Source: Pseudomonas sp. DNDY-54
Lineage (GTDB): Bacteria > Pseudomonadota > Gammaproteobacteria > Pseudomonadales > Pseudomonadaceae
Assembly: GCF_019880365.1 (NCBI RefSeq)
Contig: NZ_CP082271.1
Location: forward strand, 3,472,001-3,536,000
DNA length: 64,000 nucleotides
Direction of reading: 5' to 3'
This document shows positions 23,342 to 32,653 of this stretch, piece by piece. Below the pieces are notes generated by a model. That model saw nothing but the letters and a program-made list of their open reading frames with translations. It made no database searches and was not told the origin of the DNA. The first letter of the stretch is position 1, and each line of letters starts with the position of its first letter. The translations under genes were made by a program, and so were the position numbers.

Positions 23342-25723
23342 ATGACCAGCGCAACCTTTACCTTACCGATCACCGGCATGACCTGCGCCAGCTGTGCGGG
23401 ACGGGTCGAGCGCGCGCTGCTCAAGGTGCCAGGCGTCGATACCGCCGCGGTGAACCTGGCGGCCGAACAGGTCCGGGTTGAAGCGCGCGATGCGGACCTC
23501 GCAGGTCTGGTGCAGGCTGTCGAAAAGGCTGGCTACGGTGTGCCCGTCCAGACGCTCGAACTCGCCATCGAGGGCATGACCTGTGCCAGCTGTGTCGGTC
23601 GTGTCGAACGCGCCTTGCTGAAGGTGCCCGGTGTACGCAGCGCATCGGTCAACCTAGCCAACGAGCGCGCTCGAATCGAAGTACTCGGGGCAGTCGATTC
23701 GGCCGTGTTGATTGAGGCGATCGAAGCGGCAGGTTACAGCGCGCAGCCCATCGACGAAGGGCGGCCCGTGGCAGACAGTAGCGAAGACCGCCTGCGTCGA
23801 GATCGCTGGGCCGTTGTCGCTGCGCTGGTACTGGCAGCGCCGCTGGTGATTCCGATGTTCGGCGACCTGCTCGGTCAGCACTGGATGCTGCCACCCTGGG
23901 CGCAGTTCCTGCTCGCCACGCCTGTGCAGTTCATTCTCGGGGCGCGTTTCTACGTTGCCGGCTGGAAAGCGGTGCGTGCCGGCGCCGGGAACATGGATCT
24001 GCTGGTCGCGATCGGCACCAGCGCCGGCTACGGCCTGAGCCTTTATCAATGGTGGGCCGCCGAAGCCGGGCAGATGCCGCATCTGTATTTCGAAGCATCC
24101 GCCGTGGTGATCGCACTCGTGCTGCTGGGCAAGTATTTGGAAAGCCGTGCGAAACGGCAGACCAGTGCGGCGATCCGTGCGTTGGAAGCGCTCAGGCCGG
24201 ATCGCGCGGTACGTGTGGTCGATGGCCGCGAAGAGGACGTTGCCATCGCCGCCCTGCGCCTGGACGACTGGGTACTGGTCAAGCCTGGTGAACGCTTCCC
24301 GGTCGACGGCGAAGTGGTCGACGGTGAGAGCCAGGCCGATGAAGCCCTTATCAGCGGTGAAAGCCTGCCGGTGAACAAAGCGCCCGGGGACCGCATCACA
24401 GGCGGCGCAATCAACGGCGAAGGGCGGTTGCTGGTTCGCACCACCGCACTGGGTGGAGAAACGGTGCTGGCCCGCATCATCCGGCTCGTTGAAGACGCCC
24501 AGGCTGCCAAAGCACCCATCCAGAAACTGGTAGATAAGGTTAGCCAGGTGTTCGTCCCGGCGGTACTCGTGATCGCCCTGCTGACCCTGGCCGGTTGGCT
24601 GTTGGCTGGCGCTCCGGCCGAGGTCGCACTAATCAATGCGGTTGCCGTGCTGGTCATTGCCTGCCCCTGTGCGCTGGGCCTCGCAACACCCGCGGCGATC
24701 ATGGCTGGGACCGGCGTCGCCGCACGCTACGGCATTCTGATCAAGGACGCCGAGGCGCTGGAAATCGCCCACGCCGTGACTGCCGTAGCCTTCGACAAGA
24801 CCGGCACACTCACGTCCGGCGAGCCACGCATCGTCCATCTGCAGGCGGTGAACGGCGACGAAACCACGCTGTTGCAACAGGCTGGGGCGCTGCAACGCGG
24901 CAGTGAACATCCATTGGCTCAGGCGGTGCTCGACCGTTGCGCAGAACAAGGCATTGCGGTCGCCGATGTCGAGCGCAGCCAGTCGCTGACAGGCCGGGGC
25001 ATTTCGGGCGTCCTCGACGGCCGCTCGCTGGCACTGGGCAATCGACGACTGCTGGATGACAGCGGCCTACAACCGGGGGAGCTGGCGAGCAAAGCCGACG
25101 CCTGGGAAAGCGAAGGCCGCACGCTGTCCTGGCTGATCGAAACGGCGCCGCAGCCTCGCGTGCTCGGCCTGTTCGCCTTCGGCGACCGTCTCAAGGACGG
25201 CGCCGCTGAAGCGATCGCAGCGCTCAACGCTCGGCATATTCGCAGTCACTTGATCACGGGCGACAACCGCGGCAGCGCTCGCGTCGTGGCGGAGGCGCTG
25301 CAGATCGACAGCGTGCATGCCGAAGTGCTGCCGGCCGACAAGGCCGCCACGGTCGCCGAACTGAAAAAAGGCGGCGCGGTGGTAGCGATGGTCGGCGACG
25401 GCATTAACGATGCGCCAGCGCTGGCCGCCGCCGATGTCGGTATCGCCATGGGTGGCGGCACCGATGTCGCCATGCATGCGGCTGGGATCACGCTGATGCG
25501 CGGCGATCCAAAACTGGTCCCGGCTGCGCTGGAGATCAGCCGCCGCACCTACCGCAAGATTCAGCAGAACCTGTTTTGGGCGTTCATCTACAACCTGGTA
25601 GGCATCCCGCTGGCCGCGTTCGGCTTTCTCAGCCCAGTGGTCGCCGGCGCAGCGATGGCGCTATCCAGCGTCAGCGTGGTCAGCAACGCACTGCTGCTTA
25701 AGCGCTGGAAGCCTGACGAGTAA
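23342..25723 (+). CDS. copA: Cu(I)-exporting P1B-type ATPase
   Basis: The 793-residue pump has two N-terminal HMA domains (GMTCASCAGRVE at residues 12-23 and GMTCASCVGRVE around 80-91), eight predicted membrane helices, the actuator motif LISGESLPVNK, the transport motif IACPCALGLATPAAIM, the phosphorylation site DKTGTLTSGE, the SEHPLAQA histidine-proline pair, LITGDN and MVGDGINDAPALA. CPC plus two HMA domains identifies a Cu(I)/Ag(I) exporter of the inner membrane. The ATG at 23342 is chosen because upstream in-frame codons fall within the promoter. It is followed 61 bases later by cueR on the same strand, and copZ diverges, so the chaperone, pump and sensor form one module. Confidence 0.96.
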   Translation: MTSATFTLPITGMTCASCAGRVERALLKVPGVDTAAVNLAAEQVRVEARDADLAGLVQAVEKAGYGVPVQTLELAIEGMTCASCVGRVERALLKVPGVRSASVNLANERARIEVLGAVDSAVLIEAIEAAGYSAQPIDEGRPVADSSEDRLRRDRWAVVAALVLAAPLVIPMFGDLLGQHWMLPPWAQFLLATPVQFILGARFYVAGWKAVRAGAGNMDLLVAIGTSAGYGLSLYQWWAAEAGQMPHLYFEASAVVIALVLLGKYLESRAKRQTSAAIRALEALRPDRAVRVVDGREEDVAIAALRLDDWVLVKPGERFPVDGEVVDGESQADEALISGESLPVNKAPGDRITGGAINGEGRLLVRTTALGGETVLARIIRLVEDAQAAKAPIQKLVDKVSQVFVPAVLVIALLTLAGWLLAGAPAEVALINAVAVLVIACPCALGLATPAAIMAGTGVAARYGILIKDAEALEIAHAVTAVAFDKTGTLTSGEPRIVHLQAVNGDETTLLQQAGALQRGSEHPLAQAVLDRCAEQGIAVADVERSQSLTGRGISGVLDGRSLALGNRRLLDDSGLQPGELASKADAWESEGRTLSWLIETAPQPRVLGLFAFGDRLKDGAAEAIAALNARHIRSHLITGDNRGSARVVAEALQIDSVHAEVLPADKAATVAELKKGGAVVAMVGDGINDAPALAAADVGIAMGGGTDVAMHAAGITLMRGDPKLVPAALEISRRTYRKIQQNLFWAFIYNLVGIPLAAFGFLSPVVAGAAMALSSVSVVSNALLLKRWKPDE

Positions 25724-25784
25724 TGGCGCGCAACGATTCAATCGATTCGGTAGCAATCCACCTCAATCACCTCTGGAACGCGGT

Positions 25785-26207
25785 ATGAACATTGGCCAAG
25801 CAGCAAAGAAAAGCGGGCTCTCGGCGAAGATGATTCGCTACTACGAGTCCATCGATCTGATCTCCCCCGCCGGGCGCAGCGCCAACGGCTACCGCTACTA
25901 TGGCGAGGAAGACCTGCACCGCCTCGCCTTCATCAAGCGGTCCCGTGACATGGGCTTCTCGTTGGAAGAAGTGAGCAAACTGCTGACCCTCTGGCAGGAC
26001 CGCCATCGCGCCAGCGCTGACGTGAAGGCCGTGGCTGGCGCGCACATCGACGCGCTCAATCAGAAAATCGCCGAACTGGTGGGGCTACGCGACACCCTGC
26101 AGGATTTGGTCGACACCTGCCACGGGGATGACCGGCCGGATTGTCCGATTCTCAGGAACCTTGAGTCTGGCGGATGTTGCTCTGTCCGTACGCCCGATAC
26201 GCCCTGA
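25785..26207 (+). CDS. cueR: CueR, copper-responsive MerR-family activator
   Basis: The 140-residue protein starts MNIGQAAKKSGLSAKMIRYYESIDL, the MerR winged-helix domain, continues with the RSANGYRYYGEEDL wing and a dimerisation helix (about 75-110), and ends with the metal loop CHGDDRPDCPIL, giving the two cysteines of CueR-type Cu(I)/Ag(I) sensors. A second cysteine pair (GGCCSV) lies in the tail. It probably activates the two promoters at 23220-23250 and 23281-23311. It lies downstream of copA and may be read from the same transcript, which would give positive feedback. Confidence 0.94.
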   Translation: MNIGQAAKKSGLSAKMIRYYESIDLISPAGRSANGYRYYGEEDLHRLAFIKRSRDMGFSLEEVSKLLTLWQDRHRASADVKAVAGAHIDALNQKIAELVGLRDTLQDLVDTCHGDDRPDCPILRNLESGGCCSVRTPDTP

Positions 26208-26252
26208 GCACGGCGGCATACAATCAACGTTCGCTCGCCCCAGACGCAACGA

Positions 26253-26273
26253 GGCCAGGCATTGCGCCTGGCC
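26253..26273. terminator. hairpin between convergent cueR and ftnA
   Basis: A perfect 8-base-pair stem, GGCCAGGC-attgc-GCCTGGCC, lies between the two convergent stop codons, 45 bases after cueR and 10 bases beyond the ftnA stop. It lacks a T-run, so it may mark transcript ends without being a classical intrinsic terminator. Confidence 0.4.
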
Positions 26274-26283
26274 AGAGCGCCAA

Positions 26284-26751
26284 TCAGCTAGCTTGTGACT
26301 GGAGATAGTTCTGCAGGCCGATGCGATCGATCATGCCGAGCTGCTGCTCTAGCCAGTAAGCGTGGTCCTCTTCGGTGTCCATCAGCTGCAGCGCAAGGAT
26401 GTCCCGTGTCTGGTAGTCCTTGTGCTGCTCGGCCAGGGTGATGCCTTTGGCCAAGGCTTCGCGAACCTTGTATTCGAGTGCCAGATCGGCGCGCAACATT
26501 TCGGGGACGGTATGACCCGGGTGCATCGCCTCAGGCGTCATGTCCGGAGTGCCTTCGAGGAAGAGGATGCGTTTGAGCAGCGCGTCGGCGTGCTGGGTTT
26601 CCTCTTCCATCTCATGATTGATTCGCTCGTAGAGCTTGGTGAAACCCCAGTCGGCGTACATGCGCGAGTGCAGGAAATACTGATCACGCGCCGCCAGCTC
26701 CCCTCGCAGCAGTTCTTTCAGATATTCGATGACCTGTGGCTGACCTTGCAT
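26284..26751 (-). CDS. ftnA: bacterial ferritin of the FtnA/BfrA type
   Basis: A 155-residue ferritin-like four-helix protein close to P. aeruginosa PA4235 (first named bfrA, later shown to be the ferritin FtnA). Ferroxidase ligands are visible: E18, E51 and H54 in the first helix pair (GELAARDQYF; HEMEEETQHAD) and EDH in DTEEDHAYWLE. The position corresponding to the haem-ligand Met52 of E. coli bacterioferritin is T52, so haem binding between subunits is unlikely. It stores iron as a 24-mer in the cytoplasm. The start at 26751 matches the family; a purine-rich GGAGAG precedes it. It is divergent from the RND operon and convergent with cueR. Confidence 0.9.
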   Translation of the reverse strand: MQGQPQVIEYLKELLRGELAARDQYFLHSRMYADWGFTKLYERINHEMEEETQHADALLKRILFLEGTPDMTPEAMHPGHTVPEMLRADLALEYKVREALAKGITLAEQHKDYQTRDILALQLMDTEEDHAYWLEQQLGMIDRIGLQNYLQSQAS

Positions 26752-26971
26752 TGCGACTCTCTCCTGCACTGACGTTTGAACGCCGGGCAATGATACGCCC
26801 AATCGGCGACAGATAGACCGTGCCCCCGATGCTACAGGCAAAACCCGCTGACCAGTGGGTCACTTCAGCAGCGGCCGAACTCCCGCGCCAGAGCAGGGTT
26901 CTACTAGATGGTCGTGGCGTTTCGCATTGTCGCAACGACGTCTTGCTCGTCCCTATCGTTCAGGAGAACGG

Positions 26972-28054
26972 ATGCCGCTTTTATCGTCGAGAGGCCTTTC
27001 ACGGTATCTCTGTATCACCGCATCGATCTGCAGTTTGCTGGCCCTGTCTGGTTGCGCCGAAGAAGAGCAGCCGGCTCACGTTCCGCCACGCGTCGCGTTC
27101 GTTGAACCGCTGCAACGCATGGATAACGGCCCCGAGGCGCTGCGGTTTTCCGGCGTGGTCGAGAGCGTAACCAGCACACAGCTGGCGTTCCAAGTGCCCG
27201 GGCGGATCGAACGCATCCTGGTCGACGAGGGCGAACGCGTTGAAAAAGGCCAGCCGGTAGCCAAACTCGACGACACGGACTACGAACTGCAACGGCGAGA
27301 AGCCGAAGCCCGGCTGCGCCAGCTGGAGGCGGATCTGGTGCGCAAGCGTGCCCTGTTGGCCGAGGGCATTCTCGCCCCCGCCGCGGTCGAGCCGCTGCAG
27401 GCCAATGTGGTGGCGGCGCGGGTCGCCCGTGACAGCGCCCGTCGCGATATCAATCACAGCACGCTGGAGGCGCCTTTTGATGGCGTAGTCGCGCGGCGCC
27501 TGGTCGAGCCGGACATGGTGGTTGCCACGGGTACGCCCATTCTCGAACTGCAGAACAATCAGCACATCGAGGTCACGGTAGATCTTCCGGAGACGGCGGC
27601 GCTGAGCATTCCGTTGAACAGCAGCTTGCAAGCCGAAGGCGAACTGGTCATCGCTGACCTGACACTGCCGCTGCACTACAAGGAGCACAGCACGCAACCT
27701 CGCGAAGGCTCCCGCACCTACAACCTGACACTGCAGGGCGAGCCGCCAGCCGACTACAACCTCTTGCCGGGGATGGCCATGCGCGTTCGTTTGCAGCGCC
27801 CGCCTGCTCCGACGGACGACAAGCAGCCCAACTTCCGCCTGCCGCTCAATGCCGTGCAGACAGCACCCAACGGTAGCCATTACCTGTGGCTGGCGGTCGA
27901 TGGTCAGGCCAAGCGCCGCGATCTGCAGCTCGAGCGGATCGAGGACGACCACGCGGTGGTCAGTGGTGAGCTCGATGACGACATGCTCGTGGTGGTAGCC
28001 GGCGGCAGCAAGCTCTCCGAAGACCAACCGATCAAAGCCGAACGGCGGAAATAA
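26972..28054 (+). CDS. RND efflux periplasmic adaptor lipoprotein
   Basis: The 360-residue membrane-fusion protein has a lipoprotein signal with lipobox LSGC (C28), a lipoyl/barrel-sandwich start (STQLAFQVPGRIERILVDEGERVEKGQPVAKLD), an alpha-hairpin (about 105-160), and the returning half DINHSTLEAPFDGVVARRLVE, followed by beta-barrel and membrane-proximal domains. It links the inner-membrane pump to the outer-membrane channel. AGGAG at 26962-26966 fixes the ATG at 26972 and the lipoprotein signal agrees. It is the first gene of a three-gene operon, four bases before the pump gene. The promoter lies in the region shared with divergent ftnA; no obvious operator is seen. Confidence 0.92.
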   Translation: MPLLSSRGLSRYLCITASICSLLALSGCAEEEQPAHVPPRVAFVEPLQRMDNGPEALRFSGVVESVTSTQLAFQVPGRIERILVDEGERVEKGQPVAKLDDTDYELQRREAEARLRQLEADLVRKRALLAEGILAPAAVEPLQANVVAARVARDSARRDINHSTLEAPFDGVVARRLVEPDMVVATGTPILELQNNQHIEVTVDLPETAALSIPLNSSLQAEGELVIADLTLPLHYKEHSTQPREGSRTYNLTLQGEPPADYNLLPGMAMRVRLQRPPAPTDDKQPNFRLPLNAVQTAPNGSHYLWLAVDGQAKRRDLQLERIEDDHAVVSGELDDDMLVVVAGGSKLSEDQPIKAERRK

Positions 28055-28058
28055 GCGG

Positions 28059-31000
28059 ATGGATCTCGCGCGTTACGCCATCTGCAAACCGGTCAACATC
28101 TGGGTACTGATCCTGATCTGCCTGGTCGGGGGCGTGCTTGCCTTCTTCGAAATGGGCCGCCTGGAAGACCCCGAATTCACCATCAAGGAAGCCATCGTCA
28201 CGGTGCAATACCCCGGCGCGACCGCGCTTGAGGTCGAGCAGGAGGTCACCGAGCCGCTGGAAAGCGCCATTCAGGAGCTTTCCGAGGTCAAGGAAATCCG
28301 CTCGCGATCGATGATCGGCCTGGCCGAAATACGTGTGGAAATCCAGGATCGCTATTCAGGCGAGCAGCTGGATCAGATCTGGGATCAGCTGCGCAACAAG
28401 GTTGGCGATGCCCAGCAGAAGCTGCCGCCAGGCCTCGATCCACCCCTGGTCAACGATGACTTCGGCGACGTCTACGGGATTTTCTTCGCGTTGACCGGCG
28501 ATGGTCTGACACTCAAGGAGCTGCATGAGGTCGCCAAGGACCTGCGCCGCGGCTTGATCACCGCCGAGGGCGTTGGCCAGGTGGAGATCGCCGGGGTGCG
28601 CGAAGAGCGGATTCTCGTCGAGGTCGATCAGGCGCGTCTGGCGGCCTTGCGCCTGTCGCCGCAGGAGCTGGTCGCTGCGCTGGCTGACGCCGATGCCGCG
28701 GTGGAATCCGGCGGTGTAAGGGCTGGCGAGTTCTTCGTACATATCCGCCCGACCGGCGCCTTCGATTCGCTGGACGCCCTGCGTGCCTTGCCGGTTGGTC
28801 AGGGTCCGCAAAGCGTGGACTTGGGATCGATCGCCACGCTCAAACGCGACTATGCCGAGCGCCCGCGCCAGATCATCAGGCATAACGGTGAGCCGGCATT
28901 GACCTTGGGGATCAGCGGGATTTCGGGCAGCAACATCGTCGAGGTGGGCCGCAGCGTCGAGGCGAAGCTGGAGTCCATGCAGCATTTGATGCCGCTGGGT
29001 GCCGAGCTGCACCCGCTCTATCAGCAGCACAGCATCGTCAACGAATCGGTCAACAGCTTCGCGCTTAACGTGTTTCTCTCGGTAGCCATCGTCGTGGGCG
29101 TGCTGTGCCTGGCGATGGGCGTGCGCGCCGGGGTGATCATCGGCGCGGTGCTGTTCCTCACGGTGCTTGGCACGCTCCTGGTGATGTGGCTGGCCGGAAT
29201 CGAGTTGGAGCGCATCTCCCTCGGCGCGCTGATCATCGCCATGGGGATGCTGGTGGATAACGCAGTCGTGGTCTGTGACGGCATGCTGATCGAGAAGCAA
29301 CGCGGCCGAAGCATTCTCGAAGCCTCGCGCAAGACCCTGCAGCAGACCCAATGGTCGCTGCTGGGGGCGACCATCATTGGCATTCTCGCCTTTGCCGGAA
29401 TTGGCCTGTCGCAGGACACCACGGGCGAATTCCTGTTTTCGCTGTTCTTTGTCATCGCCGCCTCGCTGCTGCTGAGCTGGTTGCTGGCGTTGCTGGTGGT
29501 GCCGCTGTTCGGTTACTACCTGCTGGAACGCAAAGGTGACCGGGACAACAATGATGACCGGGGCGATGCGGACGAGGCCTACAGCGGGCCGATATACAAC
29601 CGCTACCGCCGCATGGCGGGCTCGGTACTCGCCCATCCCTGGCTGACGCTGGGCATTCTGGTAGTCCTCACGGTGCTCAGCGTGCTGGGTTTCAGCCGTG
29701 TGCCGCAGAGCTTCTTTCCGCCATCGAGCACGCCGATCTTCTACGTGAACCTGTTCCTGCCGCAGGGCACGCATATCCGCGAGACCAGCCGCACCGCCGA
29801 GGATGTCGAGGGTTACCTGAAACAGCTCGACGGTGTCAGTGATGTGTCGACCTTCGTCGGCTCGGGCGCGTCCCGCTTCATGCTCACCTATGCGCCGGAG
29901 CAGCCCAATCCTGCGCTGATGCACTTTCTAGTACGCACCGAGGAGCCGGATGTCATCGCCGGGCTGGTGCACGAGGTCAACCAGACCCTGCCGGGCCGTT
30001 ACCCTTCGGCCGATGTGGCCGCAGCGCAGTTCATGTTCGGCCCGAATGCCGAAGCCAAGCTCGAAGCTCGCATCAGTGGCCCGGATCCTGAAGAGTTACG
30101 CAGGCTGTCAGCCGAAGGTCAGAGGATCCTTCACGAGCAGGGCAACGTCTTTAACATCCGCGATGATTGGCGCGCTCCGATTCCCGTGTTGCGCCCGCAA
30201 CTGGCACTCGACCGCCTGGCCGACGCTGGTCTGACCCGTCAGCAGGTCTCGCAAGCCCTTTCGGTTGCTAGCGAAGGCGAGCAGGTCAGCGTATTCCGGG
30301 AGCGGGACGAACTGATCCCGATTCTACTGCGCGCCACACCGGAAGACCGCGTCGAACCGGGCGATCTGATGCAACGGCTGATCTGGAGCCCGGCGAGCAG
30401 CCGCTACGTGCCGCTGGCTCAGGTGGCCGATGGCATTGAGGCGACCACCGAGGAATCGATGATTCGTCGTTACGGCCGTGAACGGACCATCGCCGTGCGT
30501 GCCGAGCCCCGTGACGGCGAGAACACCAACGTCGCGTTCGGGCGCATTCGCCCGCTGATCGAGGGCATCGAATTGCCGACCGGCTATTCGCTGGAGTGGG
30601 GCGGTGATCATGAACAGTCATCGGATGCCCAGCAGGCACTGGCCAGCACGCTGGCGGTGCCATACCTGGCGATGGTGCTGGTCACGGTGCTGCTGTTCGC
30701 CAAAGTACGCCAGCCGTTGATGATCTGGCTGGTGGTCCCGATGGCTCTGTGCGGCGTCACCCTCGGGCTGCTGGTTACCGGGCAGCCGTTCGGCTTCATG
30801 GCGCTGCTCGGTCTGCTCAGCCTGACCGGCATGCTGATCAAGAACGCCGTGGTGCTGGTGGATGAGATCGACCGGCAGATCGAGGATGAAGTGCCGCGTC
30901 TGACCGCCATCGTCGAGGCATCGGCTTCGCGCCTGCGGCCGGTAATGATGGCCGCCGGCACCACAGTGCTGGGCATGGTGCCGCTGCTGTTCGATCCCTT

Positions 31001-31118
31001 CTTTGCCAACATGGCCGTCACCATCATGGGCGGGCTTGGGTTCGCCACCCTCCTCACCCTGTTGGCCGTCCCGTGCCTGTATCTGTTGTTCATGCGCGTC
31101 AAACCGGAGGAAACCTGA
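28059..31118 (+). CDS. RND-family (HAE1-like) efflux pump, inner-membrane component
   Basis: The 1019-residue protein has the full RND plan: helix 1 at residues 10-30 (VNIWVLILICLVGGVLAFF), a large periplasmic loop, helices 2-6 with the proton-relay pair in helix 4 (MGMLVDNAVVVCDGM), a second periplasmic loop from about 545, and helices 8-12 ending at MRVKPEET. The conserved FEMGRLEDPEFTIKEAIVTV and YPGATALEVEQEVTEPLE place it in the HAE1/AcrB-like drug-efflux group, in a branch related to pumps that use lipid-anchored adaptors. Substrates are unknown. It starts four bases after the adaptor and its stop overlaps the outer-membrane-factor start in TGATG. Confidence 0.93.
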   Translation: MDLARYAICKPVNIWVLILICLVGGVLAFFEMGRLEDPEFTIKEAIVTVQYPGATALEVEQEVTEPLESAIQELSEVKEIRSRSMIGLAEIRVEIQDRYSGEQLDQIWDQLRNKVGDAQQKLPPGLDPPLVNDDFGDVYGIFFALTGDGLTLKELHEVAKDLRRGLITAEGVGQVEIAGVREERILVEVDQARLAALRLSPQELVAALADADAAVESGGVRAGEFFVHIRPTGAFDSLDALRALPVGQGPQSVDLGSIATLKRDYAERPRQIIRHNGEPALTLGISGISGSNIVEVGRSVEAKLESMQHLMPLGAELHPLYQQHSIVNESVNSFALNVFLSVAIVVGVLCLAMGVRAGVIIGAVLFLTVLGTLLVMWLAGIELERISLGALIIAMGMLVDNAVVVCDGMLIEKQRGRSILEASRKTLQQTQWSLLGATIIGILAFAGIGLSQDTTGEFLFSLFFVIAASLLLSWLLALLVVPLFGYYLLERKGDRDNNDDRGDADEAYSGPIYNRYRRMAGSVLAHPWLTLGILVVLTVLSVLGFSRVPQSFFPPSSTPIFYVNLFLPQGTHIRETSRTAEDVEGYLKQLDGVSDVSTFVGSGASRFMLTYAPEQPNPALMHFLVRTEEPDVIAGLVHEVNQTLPGRYPSADVAAAQFMFGPNAEAKLEARISGPDPEELRRLSAEGQRILHEQGNVFNIRDDWRAPIPVLRPQLALDRLADAGLTRQQVSQALSVASEGEQVSVFRERDELIPILLRATPEDRVEPGDLMQRLIWSPASSRYVPLAQVADGIEATTEESMIRRYGRERTIAVRAEPRDGENTNVAFGRIRPLIEGIELPTGYSLEWGGDHEQSSDAQQALASTLAVPYLAMVLVTVLLFAKVRQPLMIWLVVPMALCGVTLGLLVTGQPFGFMALLGLLSLTGMLIKNAVVLVDEIDRQIEDEVPRLTAIVEASASRLRPVMMAAGTTVLGMVPLLFDPFFANMAVTIMGGLGFATLLTLLAVPCLYLLFMRVKPEET

Positions 31119-32620
31119 TGCCTAGCCGATTGCCCCGCACGCCCCTGGCCTGGGCATTGGCGCTGATGCTCGGCGCCTGCTCCAGCGTGCCGGAGCGACC
31201 CGCGCCCGACGTGCCGGAATCCTGGTTTCATGCCGTTCGCCAGCAGCCGGCCGATACCGAGGCGCTTGCCAACTGGTGGCAGCAGTTCGACGACCCGATG
31301 CTGACTCGCACAGTGCGCCAGGCGCTTGAGAACAATCGAGACATACGCCTGGCCATGCTGCGGGTCGACTCAGCGCGGTCGCAGCTGCGCCAAGCCCGCG
31401 CCGGGCTGTTTCCGACGTTCGATCTACCGGGATCAGCCAGCCGCCAGTGGATCGAGAACAATAACGAGCCAGACCCAAACAGCCCCGTCGGCCAGTTCGT
31501 TCCCGATGAGGACGTGATCACCTTCGATAACTGGGAACTGGCGCTGCAGGCCAGCTGGGAACTGGACATCTTTGGCGCCACTCGCGCCCGCACCGACAGT
31601 GCCCGACAGCAGATCCGCTCGGCTCAGGCGCAGGCCATAGCGGCTCGTCTGGCGGTGGCTTCCAACGCAGCGCAGGGCTATATGCAATTGCGCGCTCTGG
31701 AAGGGCAACGTGCATTGCTGGTCGAGGGAGTAGAGCTGGCAGCCGATCTGGAGCGAATCGCCGGCAGACTGTTCGAAGCCGGCGAAGTCACTCGCTTGGA
31801 CGTGGAGGCCAGCGCGGCAGAACGTGCGTCGCTGGACGCGGATCTCGATGAGCTGGACATCAACCTGGCCGAAGCGCGGTTGGCGCTGGACACACTACTG
31901 GCCGAGCCGCCAGGCAGCACCGCGCGCCAGCTCAAGGGGTCGACCAAGGTGCCGCTCGCAGATAAAACCATCCCACCCGGGCAACCGCTGGACTTGCTGC
32001 GCAGACGCCCGGACCTGATCGCTGAAGCCGCTCAACTGCAAGCAGCACAACTGCAATCGCTGGCCGCTCGCCGCGACCTCTTCCCGACGCTGGCTGTGCA
32101 GGCTGCGGTCGGACGGTCCGGGCTTGCACTGGGCGATGCCTTTTCCACCGCTTCTAACTTCGCCCGCCTCGGCGCAACCTTTGGTCTGCCCTTCCTCGAC
32201 TATCGGCGACGCGGTGCGGCCATCGATTTGGCTGATGTAGAGGGTGAAAGCGCGTACATAGGCTTTCAGCAAGCGCTGGCCGAAGCGATGGAGGAAGTCG
32301 AGCGTTCACTGGTTCGCATGGATGGGCAGCAACGCCGCCTGAATTCGCTGAGCAACACCCTGCGCCATCGCGAATACGCCTATGAGCTGGCGCAGAAGAG
32401 CTATCGACTGGGCGAGGCGAATCTCAACGAGGTGCTGGATGCCCAGCGTGGTTCGCTACAGGCGCGCCAGCAGGCGTTGCAGGGACGAGCCGCCCTGGCA
32501 ACGTCTCAGGTGGCTTTGTTCGTGGCATTGGGTGGTGGCTGGGAGATGAAGCCGGGCTCCATGTCAGATGCAGACAACACGAGCGAAGCGCCGGAGCAGC
32601 CGGAGCAGCCGGAGCAGTAA
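31118..32620 (+). CDS. outer-membrane efflux channel lipoprotein (NodT/OprM type)
   Basis: The 500-residue product is a TolC-like outer-membrane factor with lipobox LGAC (C21). It shows the two OEP repeats: the first from residue about 60 (WWQQFDDPMLTRTVRQALENNRDIRLAMLRV) and the second from about 290 (PPGQPLDLLRRRPDLIAEAAQLQAAQ), and the late YELAQKSYRLGEANLNEVLDAQR typical of the family. It completes the tripartite pump. The C-terminus ends in a threefold PEQ repeat encoded by three exact 9-base units (32591-32617). The ATG overlaps the pump stop codon (TGATG) with GGAGGA upstream. A REP array follows 34 bases later. Confidence 0.92.
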   Translation: MPSRLPRTPLAWALALMLGACSSVPERPAPDVPESWFHAVRQQPADTEALANWWQQFDDPMLTRTVRQALENNRDIRLAMLRVDSARSQLRQARAGLFPTFDLPGSASRQWIENNNEPDPNSPVGQFVPDEDVITFDNWELALQASWELDIFGATRARTDSARQQIRSAQAQAIAARLAVASNAAQGYMQLRALEGQRALLVEGVELAADLERIAGRLFEAGEVTRLDVEASAAERASLDADLDELDINLAEARLALDTLLAEPPGSTARQLKGSTKVPLADKTIPPGQPLDLLRRRPDLIAEAAQLQAAQLQSLAARRDLFPTLAVQAAVGRSGLALGDAFSTASNFARLGATFGLPFLDYRRRGAAIDLADVEGESAYIGFQQALAEAMEEVERSLVRMDGQQRRLNSLSNTLRHREYAYELAQKSYRLGEANLNEVLDAQRGSLQARQQALQGRAALATSQVALFVALGGGWEMKPGSMSDADNTSEAPEQPEQPEQ

Positions 32621-32653
32621 TTCTGCGACCGCCCTCCTGAGTGAACGCTGGAC

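Noticed and set aside
28356..29924. 522-residue minus-strand frame
   Set aside because: It is fully antisense to the RND pump gene; its His/Gln/Arg-rich composition is that of a shadow of high-G+C coding DNA.
32591..32617. three 9-base units as a CRISPR-like or regulatory repeat
   Set aside because: They are in-frame codons for a Pro-Glu-Gln tail of the outer-membrane channel, with no spacers. No CRISPR array was seen anywhere in the window.
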